DNA from: Phycisphaerae bacterium
GTDB lineage: Bacteria; Planctomycetota; Phycisphaerae; UBA1845; Fen-1342
Direction: 5' to 3'
Assembly (NCBI GenBank): GCA_028279405.1
Contig: JANQNU010000019.1
Coordinates: forward strand, 1 to 45,356
Length of the DNA stretch: 45,356 nucleotides
Positions 17,517 to 24,934 of the stretch are shown here, piece by piece. Numbering within the stretch: the stretch's first letter is position 1; every line of letters begins with the position of its first letter. A program made the position numbers and the translations under genes. Below the pieces are notes generated by a model. It saw nothing but the letters and a program-made list of their open reading frames with translations, ran no database searches and was not told the origin of the DNA.

Positions 17517-18219
17517 GCGCAAAAACCTCCTGTCGGACGCGTTCGCGGACCGCGCCATAATCGTGTTCGGACGACAACGGCTTCCAGTCGTAGCCGTCCA
17601 GCAACTTCTGCTGGTTGTCGCGCATGGCGGCGAGCGCGTTGGAGATTCCCAGCATCTCGAGTGGCTTGCCCGATTGATGGAGCGTGTGCGCTCCCAATGC
17701 AATGGTCCAAAGTCCGAAGACGATCCCAGCCGTCGTCTGCCCTTCAGGGAGCACCAGATCGCCGGTCGCGACGGCATCGCGCGCTACGCCCTGGACACAA
17801 TTCATACAAACGGACGTTACCCCCATCAGCCGCGTCCGCCGCTCAGGCGTGCATTTCTCCAGGATCGAAGGAACGTGTAACAACTGCTCGGTACGCTGAA
17901 ACTCAGGATAGACGAGCGCAAGGGTCTCGTCGGCCACGCCGATCGCCGTCATCCGTTCACGCGTCGATCCCGCAAACATCGCGGCTCGATCAAACAGCTC
18001 TGTCCGCTTCTCATGATTGTCGAGCGATACGGCAGCGAGCAGGTCCTCCTTCGAGGCGAAATGCTTGTACAACAACCCCTTCGAATAGTCGACCGCCTCG
18101 GCGACGACATCCATATTGATGCCGGCAAAGCCGTGCTCCAGTAACAGCCGCCGAGCGGCCGTCACAATCAACTGCTCGCGCTGCCGAACCTCACGCTCTC
18201 TTCGCGCCGTCGTACTCAT
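17488..18219 (-). CDS. TetR-family repressor of the efflux operon
   Basis: The 243-residue regulator begins with a TetR DNA-binding domain: VTAARRLLLEHGFAGINMDVVAEAVDYSKGLLYKHFASKEDLL (residues about 19-61 region) has the helix-turn-helix and the closing YKHFxSKEDLL. The C-terminal ligand-binding part is variable and contains a cluster of cysteines (CTPE, SVCMNCVQG). As in other tetR-adaptor-pump operons it probably represses its own operon and is released by a pump substrate. The ATG at 18219 has no Shine-Dalgarno and lies only 7 bases after a -10 box; the promoter contains two similar inverted repeats. Its 3' end overlaps the adaptor gene. Confidence 0.9.
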   Translation of the reverse strand: MSTTARREREVRQREQLIVTAARRLLLEHGFAGINMDVVAEAVDYSKGLLYKHFASKEDLLAAVSLDNHEKRTELFDRAAMFAGSTRERMTAIGVADETLALVYPEFQRTEQLLHVPSILEKCTPERRTRLMGVTSVCMNCVQGVARDAVATGDLVLPEGQTTAGIVFGLWTIALGAHTLHQSGKPLEMLGISNALAAMRDNQQKLLDGYDWKPLSSEHDYGAVRERVRQEVFAHEYGTRARS

Positions 18220-18223
18220 GACT

Positions 18224-18256
18224 GTGACTATACGTCACAAAATGACACTTCGTCAA
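18224..18256 (-). promoter_or_regulatory. tetR operon promoter with twin TGAC-N5-GTCA operators
   Basis: On the minus strand TTGACG (18256-18251), 18 bases, TATAGT (18232-18227), then 7 bases to the ATG. Two inverted repeats of the form TGAC-N5-GTCA sit at 18225-18237 (extended to GTGAC/GTCAC) and 18243-18255, centres 18 bp apart. One covers the -10 box and the other the -35 box, the layout expected of a TetR operator. Confidence 0.65.
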
Positions 18257-18429
18257 ATCAGAATTACTGAAACCATCGAACGCGGCTCCGGAGCGACGCC
18301 GAGCCGGAATTATCGGTCCGGGGACGCATGTGTCCGCTGCGGAGTCGACACACCGAGCCGCGACGGCCTTGCGTGAGGCGGGTATACTCAATCGCTGTCT
18401 ATTAGATTGGATTGAAGTGAGGCCCCGTA

Positions 18430-19023
18430 ATGCAGATCCCCACGGTTCAGGACCCCGAGCGGATGACCGGGCTCTACCTGTTCGATTTCGGCGATTGGAC
18501 CGCCGTCGGCTACACGGCCGAAGAGGTCGGATTGCTACTCGAGAGCGAGCAGTACCGCGACGGCAAGGTCTACCGGATTGAACGCGCGGCCCCCGACGGG
18601 TCGATGGAACTGCGCGGCGTTTCGACCGAGCGGTTTCAGCTCGAGTCGGGGATGCTCTTCTATTGCGATTCCGAGGCAGACGCCCGACGAGACTACGCCG
18701 AACTCGACCGTCGTGCGGACGAGCAACGTCCACCGACGCGCGCGTTTCTGCATCTCGCAGACCGCGGCTCGGATGTCACGAGCGGCCGCTTTGTCGTCGC
18801 GCTTGTTTATCCCGCAGAGTTCGACGCTGACGTCAGTCGTTGGCTGGTCGAGCTCGACTACGCCGGCGGCGCGTGGGTCGAGGGCGGGACCAGTGTCGTC
18901 ACTGACTACTACGCGCAGCAGAACGATATCCTCGAACGAAAGCAGCTATGGAGCCGTCAGAGCGAATCATCCCGTTCCCGCGAGGAAGTATTCGCGAGCG
19001 TGAAACGCGCGGCACAGCGCTAA
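18430..19023 (+). CDS. Unknown soluble protein, 197 aa
   Basis: Starts at the ATG at 18430 with GTGAGG about nine bases upstream; TATACT at 18383-18388 is a likely -10 box. The protein is acidic, with no signal peptide or membrane helix. It contains MTGLYLFDFGDWTAVGYTAEEV near the N-terminus, a central mixed segment and an Arg/Ser-rich helical tail. The stretch 'VALVYPAEFDADVSRWL' suggests an alpha/beta fold. No family was recognised. It is divergent from tetR, but the tetR-type operators are more than 170 bases from its start, so shared control is not evident. Confidence 0.75.
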   Translation: MQIPTVQDPERMTGLYLFDFGDWTAVGYTAEEVGLLLESEQYRDGKVYRIERAAPDGSMELRGVSTERFQLESGMLFYCDSEADARRDYAELDRRADEQRPPTRAFLHLADRGSDVTSGRFVVALVYPAEFDADVSRWLVELDYAGGAWVEGGTSVVTDYYAQQNDILERKQLWSRQSESSRSREEVFASVKRAAQR

Positions 19024-19277
19024 CCACGCGCACGCCAACAGCCGCGAGCACGTTCGCGAACCGCCGACGACGCCTGATCCGTTGGCTCTGGCCAGTGGCG
19101 ACCATGCTGTCGCGATTACGCGTCATTCGTCCAACCCGGCGCGACTACCAGCGTCAAGACTACCCAACCCAGATGCGCGGACGCGCTGCACGTCTGAGTG
19201 AATGGCTCCGTAACCGGTTACGGCCGCGATGGTTCCGGGTGCTGCCTCCGATTTCGGACGACTTCCGCAAAAATTAG
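18948..19277 (+). CDS. Possible small basic protein overlapping the previous gene
   Basis: A 109-residue frame starts inside the 3' end of the preceding gene (76-base overlap) and ends just before the cysteine-rich array. It begins MEPSERIIPFPRG, which resembles a genuine protein start, and is very Arg-rich in the middle (ANRRRRLIRWLW). There is no good ribosome binding site (GAAAGCAGCT precedes the ATG). Codon and amino-acid bias could be by chance in GC-rich DNA. If real it would be a small basic, perhaps nucleic-acid- or membrane-associated, protein. Alternatively 19024-19429 is simply intergenic. Confidence 0.3.
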   Translation: MEPSERIIPFPRGSIRERETRGTALTTRTPTAASTFANRRRRLIRWLWPVATMLSRLRVIRPTRRDYQRQDYPTQMRGRAARLSEWLRNRLRPRWFRVLPPISDDFRKN

Positions 19278-19429
19278 CTTGCCTCCCGATGTCGCCTCGG
19301 CGACACTGCGTCCTGCGAGCAGTTCGTTCGTCGAATGACGAAATGACTCTCATCCACTCCACAATCGACCTGCGGTCGGAGCGCGGGTCACCGGTTGACT
19401 CGGTTCCTCATGATGTGGAGGTCTGGATG

Positions 19430-19915
19430 ATGTTGCGCACCATGCGAACACGATTGCTTGCTGCTTCCGTTTCCCTATTCCTGCTTGCCACGCTGACGAT
19501 TGGCGCGGCCCCGCTATCGGTCGACGACACACTGGACACCGGCGGCGTGTGGCTACCGGGGATGATGTTCTTTCTGATGCCTCTGCCGCTCGCACCGGAT
19601 GTCGCCGACGCGCCGCAACCCGACGAAGGACGATCGCTGGCCGTAAACGGCGCGTGCTGTCTCGGCACGGGGTTGTGTACGCAAACGAGCGAGGTCAAGT
19701 GCGACCTCTTCGGCGGCAGCTATCAGGGTGACGGAACCAGCTGCGACGCTTGCGGTGTGCCGGTTGACGGTGCCTGCTGCCTCGGCGTCGGCGGATACTT
19801 TGTCATCTGTAGTGAGACGTCGCTGTCCGACTGCCAGCAACGCGGCGGCGCGTGGGCCGGCCCGGGAACGACGTGCCCTGAGTGGTGCGGGTTCACTCCG
19901 CCGTTCTATGACTAG
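19430..19915 (+). CDS. Small secreted cysteine-rich 'GACC' protein, array member 1
   Basis: The 161-residue protein starts at the ATG at 19430; the spacing from GGAGG (19417-19421) is eight bases, the same as in members 2 and 3, which favours it over the ATG at 19427. A signal peptide (MLRTMRTRLLAASVSLFLL... to about GAAPL) leads into a conserved segment VWLPGMMFFLMPLPLAPDVADAPQPDE. Two six-Cys modules follow: GACCLGTGLC...GDGTSCDAC and GACCLGVGGYFVIC...GPGTTCPEWC. Each module has CC plus four spaced Cys and a G-x-G-T-x-C turn, suggesting three disulfides. Probably exported; role unknown. Confidence 0.8.
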   Translation: MLRTMRTRLLAASVSLFLLATLTIGAAPLSVDDTLDTGGVWLPGMMFFLMPLPLAPDVADAPQPDEGRSLAVNGACCLGTGLCTQTSEVKCDLFGGSYQGDGTSCDACGVPVDGACCLGVGGYFVICSETSLSDCQQRGGAWAGPGTTCPEWCGFTPPFYD

Positions 19916-20380
19916 CGCCGGGGCAGTGCGGTCGGCGTGCGACTCGGCCCTCAACGAATGTTCCCGAGACGACGAACGACCGCACTGAACCAGTGGAATA
20001 TCGCGCTTCTGTAGAACGCTACACGGAGCGCATTGACCATTTCATCACCACTCCGGCAGGTGCCCTGACGCAACCGAACGGTTCTGCGCGGGGCACCTGC
20101 CACCGGAGACATTGCGGCGCACAACGCCGATCGATTTCATTGCGCGCACTGCGCAATGGTTGCCATTGATCATTCGATGTTGACACAGGCATTTTTCTAC
20201 TCTTTTTTGTCCTCTTGCGCGAAAATGCGCTTGCTCGTGAGCGATGTGAAGCGCACACTAGCGGCGCGAGCACTTCGATGGGACGTGTCCTTTTTGCGAC
20301 GCGGAACTTCTCTTCCAAGTCAAGTGGTTTGTCATCTGTCTGGCAGACCGTCTCTTTCCCTTTTTTCGGAGGTGCTTCCG
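19916..20380 (+). other. Gap between array members 1 and 2 with two long hairpins
   Basis: Two large inverted repeats fill the first part: CAGTGCGGTCG with CGACCGCACTG (19924-19934 / 19977-19987, 11 perfect pairs, 42-base loop) and GGCAGGTGCCC with GGGCACCTGCC (20055-20065 / 20091-20101, 11 perfect pairs). Neither has a T run, so they may be processing or stability stems rather than simple terminators. The rest holds the leader of the next gene; a TTGACA at 20180 region lacks an obvious -10 partner. Confidence 0.6.
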
Positions 20381-20881
20381 ATGTTGCGCAAAGTCCGACT
20401 ACGTTTTCTTGCAAGTGGAACCCTGATGATGCTGAGCATGGCCTTGATGGCAGCGGCACCCTTGCCGCTTGCCGACACGCCCGACGAAGGGTTCTGGTTC
20501 CCGGGCGCTACGATGTTTCTCATGCCGTTCCCGTTAGGCCCCGATTTTGAGGATGCACCGGCGCCGGATGCGGACGGTGCGAACCAGGCCAGCGCGCCGG
20601 ACTTCACAGTCGGCGCTTGCTGCCTCGACCGCAACGTCTGTGCCGTCGTCCGCCCTGACAAGTGTGACCAGCTCGGCGGTGTCTTCCGCGGTCTCGGCAC
20701 GACCTGTCTCGGCGCCTGCCCAACCGAAGAAGAACTTGGCGCGTGCTGCATTCCAGCGTTCCCGGCGCCGATTTGCCTCGAGACCTCCAAAGAGTTCTGC
20801 ATTCTGCAGCTCGGCGGAATCTGGCAGGGCAAGACGACGCGCTGCGCGACGACCGATTGCCCGCGCATCTTCCCGTTCTAA
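20381..20881 (+). CDS. Small secreted cysteine-rich 'GACC' protein, array member 2
   Basis: The 166-residue protein starts at the ATG at 20381, eight bases after GGAGG (20368-20372). It shares the subfamily A layout: MLRKVRLRFLASG signal peptide with cleavage near MAAAPLPL, then FWFPGATMFLMPFPLGPDFEDAPAPD, a short spacer and two six-Cys modules (GACCLDRNVC...GLGTTCLGAC and GACCIPAFPAPIC...GKTTRCATTDC). In the second module the usual GxGT turn is GKTT. The longer frame from 20156 lacks a signal peptide at its start and is rejected. Function unknown. Confidence 0.8.
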   Translation: MLRKVRLRFLASGTLMMLSMALMAAAPLPLADTPDEGFWFPGATMFLMPFPLGPDFEDAPAPDADGANQASAPDFTVGACCLDRNVCAVVRPDKCDQLGGVFRGLGTTCLGACPTEEELGACCIPAFPAPICLETSKEFCILQLGGIWQGKTTRCATTDCPRIFPF

Positions 20882-21211
20882 CGTGAATCGTCGGCCGATG
20901 CGTTGGTGCATCGGACCGTCGGCATGGAGTAACCGAAAGCCGTGCGCAACGGATCAACATCCGCGAATAGCCAGGCGACAGTGCGTTACCGCGTGCCGAA
21001 ACTGCGTAAGCGGTTCCGGCGAGCAAAGGGATGATCTTTCCATGATCGTGCTCGAAAAATGGCTTGCTCTGCCCATTTGGGAAGGGCACACTAGCCGAGT
21101 AAGCAAATCGAAGCACAGCCCATTGCGACGCGAAGCGCTCTTGTCCCAGGCCAATTCGCGTTGACCTGTCACGTTGCAGGCGAGCCGAATCTCTATTCGG
21201 AGGTGCTATCC
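20882..21211 (+). other. Gap between array members 2 and 3
   Basis: A hairpin CCGATGC/GCATCGG (20895-20901 with 20908-20914, loop GTTGGT) follows the stop of member 2 without a T run. No gene was recognised in the remainder; it ends with the leader and GGAGG of member 3. Confidence 0.5.
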
Positions 21212-21694
21212 ATGTTGCGCACATTCCAGTCGCGAGTCCTTGCAAGCACAGTCGTGCTTACTGCTCTGAGCTTTTCATTGATTGGAGCGGCTCCGTTGCC
21301 GCCGACCGACACAATCGAGGAAGGCATTTGGATCCCGGGTGCCACGTTGTTCCTGATGCCGTTGCCACTCGGCCCCAACGTCGCGGAAGCACCGCTTCCC
21401 GATGGCCAGGGGCAGACCCAGGCCGCGGCGACCGGGGCATGCTGTTTCGACCCCGGTGTCTGTGCCGTGGTGCTCGAATCCAAGTGCAATCAGCTCGGCG
21501 GCGCCTACCAGGGAGATGGGACAACGTGCCTCGACACCTGTCCCGGTCCGAACGATATCGGGGCATGCTGCTTCGGTTCGCTCGGGATCTTCTGCACGGA
21601 GGTGACCAAGCCGCGCTGCATCGAGATCGGCGGCACGTGGCAAGGCCCCGCGACGACTTGCGCCACGACGTGCGGCGATGTCTGGCCGTACTAG
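21212..21694 (+). CDS. Small secreted cysteine-rich 'GACC' protein, array member 3
   Basis: The 160-residue protein starts at the ATG at 21212, eight bases after GGAGG in the context TTCGGAGGTGCT shared with member 2. Signal peptide MLRTFQSRVLASTVVLTALSF region, then IWIPGATLFLMPLPLGPNVAEAPLPD and two six-Cys modules (GACCFDPGVC...GDGTTCLDTC and GACCFGSLGIFC...GPATTCATTC). It is very close to member 2 in the segment before the modules, so the pair is likely a recent duplication within subfamily A. A T-run terminator follows at 21717-21766. Confidence 0.8.
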   Translation: MLRTFQSRVLASTVVLTALSFSLIGAAPLPPTDTIEEGIWIPGATLFLMPLPLGPNVAEAPLPDGQGQTQAAATGACCFDPGVCAVVLESKCNQLGGAYQGDGTTCLDTCPGPNDIGACCFGSLGIFCTEVTKPRCIEIGGTWQGPATTCATTCGDVWPY

Positions 21695-21716
21695 CGTGAG
21701 CGACGGTTCTTGGAAC

Positions 21717-21766
21717 CGGAGCATCTGAGAACCGTTCGTTCGCGACCGGGAGTGCTCCGCTTTTTT
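21717..21766 (+). terminator. Terminator after array member 3, with a competing stem
   Basis: CGGAGCA (21717-21723) pairs with TGCTCCG (21753-21759) before C and six T. A second 8-pair stem, ACGGTTCT/AGAACCGT (21703-21710 with 21728-21735), overlaps it and cannot form at the same time. Confidence 0.5.
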
Positions 21767-21941
21767 GTGTATCAACGAGACATCCGCGGCTCACGGGCCG
21801 CGTGTGCTCGTTTGATAATCGATTGTTGCAATTATTGTCCGATCGCGGAACGGTGACCGCGCGCTCCGTATGCGCCGCAACTCATCGCCGCGACGTGGCA
21901 TTTTGCTAAGCCAAAATAGGAATCTTGAGGAGAATTGATAC

Positions 21942-22538
21942 ATGGCAAGTCTTAGTACCGCTCAGTTCGTGCTGCGCAGCGTCCTCGTACTTGCGGCAGC
22001 GACCGCATTCGCCGCGGCCCCTCTCGTCGAGACGGAGGCCGTGGAATCGGATTCCGCTCCCGTGCTGATCGCTCCGAGCATAGCGGGCCCGGTCTTCATT
22101 GACACGATTTCCGAGCCGGCAACCCTGGACGCGACCGGCGCTTGTTGCATTGCCGGCGGATTCTTCATGCCACCGCAATGTGTAAACCTGAATGCGGGGA
22201 ACTGCGCGCTGAACAGCGGCGTCTTTCTCGGCGTCGGCACGAGCTGTGTCGAGGAAGTCTGCCCGGATCCGGTCGTGATCGGTGCCTGCTGCCTGCCGCA
22301 AGGCCCGTTCGGCACCTGCATCGACACCTCCGAGGACAACTGCGACGCTCTCGGCGGCGTCTTCAACCCCGGTGTCCCATGCTTCCTGATCTTCTGCACG
22401 CAAGTACCGCCGCCGACCGGTGCGTGCTGCATCCAGACGCTCGGCGCCTGCGTCGAAGTCAACAACCTGGATTGCGTGTTCCTCAACGGCCAGTATCAGG
22501 GTAACGGCACGACCTGCACGCCGTCGCCTTGCAACTAG
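21942..22538 (+). CDS. Small secreted cysteine-rich 'GACC' protein, array member 4
   Basis: The 198-residue protein belongs to subfamily B, with a different N-terminus from members 1-3: MASLSTAQFVLRSVLVLAAA signal peptide, then SDSAPVLIAPSIAGPVFIDT. It carries three six-Cys modules: GACCIAGGFFMPPQC..., GACCLPQGPFGTC... (where GVPCFLIFC replaces the GxGTxC turn) and GACCIQTLGAC...GNGTTCTPSPC. GAGGAG lies about eight bases before the ATG. It is nearly a sibling of member 5, which has one extra module. Likely exported; no known function. Confidence 0.8.
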   Translation: MASLSTAQFVLRSVLVLAAATAFAAAPLVETEAVESDSAPVLIAPSIAGPVFIDTISEPATLDATGACCIAGGFFMPPQCVNLNAGNCALNSGVFLGVGTSCVEEVCPDPVVIGACCLPQGPFGTCIDTSEDNCDALGGVFNPGVPCFLIFCTQVPPPTGACCIQTLGACVEVNNLDCVFLNGQYQGNGTTCTPSPCN

Positions 22539-22654
22539 CCCCGGAAACCTCCCGCAGTTTTGCGGCTTCGCGCCGGTCAGTCACATGCGTTGGCCGGCGC
22601 ATTCGTCACTTACGTGTTTGTTGTCCAAGTAGATCCACTGAGGAGGATTGTCAC

Positions 22655-23386
22655 ATGGCAAGTCTGAACAACGTCCAGTTCGCGCTCCGGAGCGCATTGG
22701 TTCTCGCAGCGGCCACCGCATTCGCCACCGCCCCGGTCGTCGACACGGAGGCCCGCGTGGAATCGGATGCAGCCCCGGTGCTGATCGCGCCGAGCATTGC
22801 GGGCCCGATCTTTGCCGACACGCTCATCGAAGCCGAGCTGAACGCTGCGAACACCGGCGCCTGCTGCTTCTCCAACGGTCTCTGTAGCGTGATGAAGAAA
22901 CGCGCCTGCATCAACGCTGGCGGCATCTTCCAGGGAATCGGCACGGATTGTAGCGTCGCGTGTCCGCCGCCGGGATCGGGCGCCTGTTGTATCAACGGCA
23001 CGATCTTCATGCCCGCCCAGTGCCTCGATCTGACCGCAGCGGATTGCGCGCTCAATAACGGCGTCTTCCTCGGCGCCGGCACGAGCTGTGTCGAAGCGAT
23101 CTGTCCGATCGCCGTGCTGCTGGGGTCCTGCTGCATCACGCAGGGTCCGTTCACGACCTGTATCGACACTTCCGAGGCCGACTGCGAAGCGCGCGGCGGC
23201 GTCTTCAATCCCGGCGTCCCCTGCTTCCTCATCTTCTGCATTCAGGTACCGCCGGCGACTGGCGCGTGCTGCATCACGTCGCTCGCGACCTGCGTCGAGA
23301 CCAATGCATTGGATTGCGTCCTGCTGAACGGTCAATACCAGGGTGACGGAACGACCTGCGTACCGCTGCCCTGTGACGAGTTCTAG
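22655..23386 (+). CDS. Small secreted cysteine-rich 'GACC' protein, array member 5
   Basis: The 243-residue subfamily B protein starts at the ATG at 22655 (GAGGAGG about eight bases upstream). Its signal peptide MASLNNVQFALRSALVLAAA and following SDAAPVLIAPSIAGPIFADT mirror member 4. It has four six-Cys modules; modules 2, 3 and 4 align one-to-one with modules 1, 2 and 3 of member 4, and the first (GACCFSNGLC...GIGTDCSVAC) is extra. In module 3 GSCC replaces GACC. The longer frame from 22529 begins in the gap and lacks support. A perfect terminator follows at 23467. Confidence 0.8.
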   Translation: MASLNNVQFALRSALVLAAATAFATAPVVDTEARVESDAAPVLIAPSIAGPIFADTLIEAELNAANTGACCFSNGLCSVMKKRACINAGGIFQGIGTDCSVACPPPGSGACCINGTIFMPAQCLDLTAADCALNNGVFLGAGTSCVEAICPIAVLLGSCCITQGPFTTCIDTSEADCEARGGVFNPGVPCFLIFCIQVPPATGACCITSLATCVETNALDCVLLNGQYQGDGTTCVPLPCDEF

Positions 23387-23466
23387 CGCTTTCTGTAAGC
23401 AGCCGCGTCAGCGGGCTCGGCCCGTCCTAGCGCGCGGCACGATCCGAAGACCATGAGACGCACACG

Positions 23467-23498
23467 ACGCACGGTCTGCGAAAGACCGTGCGTTCTTC
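23467..23498 (+). terminator. Intrinsic terminator after array member 5
   Basis: ACGCACGGTCT (23467-23477) pairs perfectly with AGACCGTGCGT (23483-23493) around GCGAA, followed by TCTTCTT. The rest of the 380-base gap (23387-23765) holds a GCGAACGTTCGC palindrome near 23610 and no gene. Confidence 0.75.
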
Positions 23499-23765
23499 TT
23501 GGTGTCAGAGCGCAACCGCGCACGAACCCCGTCCCAACATCGCACCAAAAGCGCTTACGGCAATCAGCTCGGCCGTTCTTGTTGTGTAGCGCTCGAAAAA
23601 AAAGGTTGCGAACGTTCGCGCGAGACGGCAGACTACCGTTCAACACGAGCCTTTCACTGACGCAGTCGCGATGACGCGTCACCTTTGTCGGTCAATCTCC
23701 ACTCCACTAGCGTTTCCGCCGACGTTCGGCGGGGCGGGCCGGGTCCATTTTGATGAGGTGTGAGA

Positions 23766-24359
23766 ATGTTGCGCAAACCCGAGTCTCGAATGCTGTGGAG
23801 CGGCTTCGCGCTCTCTTTCCTGACCATCGCCCTGATGGCGGCGGCGCCCGTGTCGTTGACGAACGTGGGGCAGCTGACCGAGTGGCACAATCTTGCGTGG
23901 GACGCCCCGACGCCGATCGACACTCCTGCCCCGGGGCAGTCGACGGCCCTCCCCACCGGCGCCTGCTGTATCTTCGGCAACGTCTTTCCGCCGCTATGTG
24001 TCGAACTCACGGAGGCGGATTGTCTGAGCAATGGCGGACGATTCCGCGGAGTCGGTACCAACTGTGTGACGACGCGCTGCTTCATCGTCATCCCGCTCCG
24101 AGGTTGCTGCGTTTCGCGCGGCGGGTTCACCACCTGCATTAACGTTGCGAACGAAGCGGAGTGCCTCGCCCAAGGCGGCGTGTTCGTGGGATTGCCGTGC
24201 TCGATCGTGCTCTGCGCCCCGATCACGACCGACGGTGCCTGCTGCATCAGTAGCACCGCGACGTGCATCGTAACGAGCGCCGAAAAGTGCGCATCCGTGA
24301 ACGGCGAGTTTCACGGTCCCGGATCGACCTGCTCGCCGCTGCCCTGCACGGAGTTCTAA
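23766..24359 (+). CDS. Small secreted cysteine-rich 'GACC' protein, array member 6
   Basis: The 197-residue protein starts at the ATG at 23766, seven bases after GAGG; a GTG at 23760 is the alternative. The MLRKPESR start and the AAAPVSL signal-peptide end link it to subfamily A, but the WxPGxxxFLMP segment is absent and it has three modules, like subfamily B: GACCIFGNVFPPLC...GVGTNCVTTRC, GCCVSRGGFTTC... with GLPCSIVLC, and GACCISSTATC...GPGSTCSPLPC. It therefore looks like a hybrid of the two subfamilies. The second module has lost the Ala of GACC. Function unknown; probably exported. Confidence 0.8.
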   Translation: MLRKPESRMLWSGFALSFLTIALMAAAPVSLTNVGQLTEWHNLAWDAPTPIDTPAPGQSTALPTGACCIFGNVFPPLCVELTEADCLSNGGRFRGVGTNCVTTRCFIVIPLRGCCVSRGGFTTCINVANEAECLAQGGVFVGLPCSIVLCAPITTDGACCISSTATCIVTSAEKCASVNGEFHGPGSTCSPLPCTEF

Positions 24360-24420
24360 GGCCCCCCGGTTGAGGTTCCCCACGGTCGTTGTCTCGGCGG
24401 ACCTCCTACGGCAACTGGCT

Positions 24421-24452
24421 CCCGACACTGATCGTGTCGGGGGCCGCTTCTT
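24421..24452 (+). terminator. Terminator-like stem after array member 6
   Basis: CCCGACAC (24421-24428) pairs with GTGTCGGG (24434-24441) around TGATC, followed by GGCCGCTTCTTT, a broken T run. Confidence 0.5.
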
Positions 24453-24514
24453 TGCTCGGCCTGTCCTACCGAAATTTCGCGCGCCGGTCCTCGGTCGCGA
24501 GTACACTTGGCGTT

Positions 24515-24919
24515 ATGAAGTTGGGTGACGCCGAGCCCGAGCCGTTCGTGCCGAAGTGCACACGGTGCGGCTATGCCCTGCTCGGCCTGCGCGAGCCGCG
24601 GTGCCCCGAGTGCGGAGAGTCATTTCGCTGGGGTGATCTGCAACCGCCTGACGACCTTCAGCAGACCCTGCAATGGCAAGCCAAGGTCGAGCGGACCAAG
24701 CTGCTGGTCGGCGGTACACTGCTGGGTCTGTCGATCGCGGCGATTCTCTGGCGGGCGCAATCGTTGACCATGTTCTACATTTGCTCCGTTCCACTGATCG
24801 CGTTGAGTGCCGGGCTCTTGATGCTGGTCTACGCGGGAAGCGCCGGCCTGCCGAATGTGCTCGCAGGACTGGGAGTCACGTGGCTGGGATTCGCGATCAT
24901 CTTCTGGCTAATGGTTTGA
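24515..24919 (+). CDS. Zinc-ribbon membrane protein
   Basis: The 134-residue protein has an N-terminal zinc ribbon, CTRCGYALLGLREPRCPECG (residues about 15-34), with two CxxC knuckles, and then three hydrophobic segments (about 63-82, 88-108 and 113-133). This CxxCGYxLxGLxxxRCPECG plus membrane layout is very common in Phycisphaerae-type genomes, but its job is not known. The ATG at 24515 has no Shine-Dalgarno and lies seven bases after TACACT (24502-24507), so the mRNA may be leaderless. A longer frame from 24389 is possible but runs through the terminator stem of the gene before. The S41 peptidase gene starts 15 bases later. Confidence 0.75.
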   Translation: MKLGDAEPEPFVPKCTRCGYALLGLREPRCPECGESFRWGDLQPPDDLQQTLQWQAKVERTKLLVGGTLLGLSIAAILWRAQSLTMFYICSVPLIALSAGLLMLVYAGSAGLPNVLAGLGVTWLGFAIIFWLMV

Positions 24920-24934
24920 GAAAGGAAGGTTTGC

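Noticed and set aside
17517..17777. N-terminal extension of the adaptor gene
   Set aside because: It would run through the tetR reading frame and separate the signal-anchor from the start; AGGAGG supports the ATG at 17516.
16686..18119. 477-codon + strand open frame
   Set aside because: Antisense across two well-identified genes (adaptor and tetR), with no protein family signal.
19924..24441. CRISPR-like reading of the repeated stems and modules in the cysteine-rich array
   Set aside because: The repeats are protein modules and unrelated hairpins with irregular spacing; there are no short identical direct repeats with unique spacers and no cas gene.
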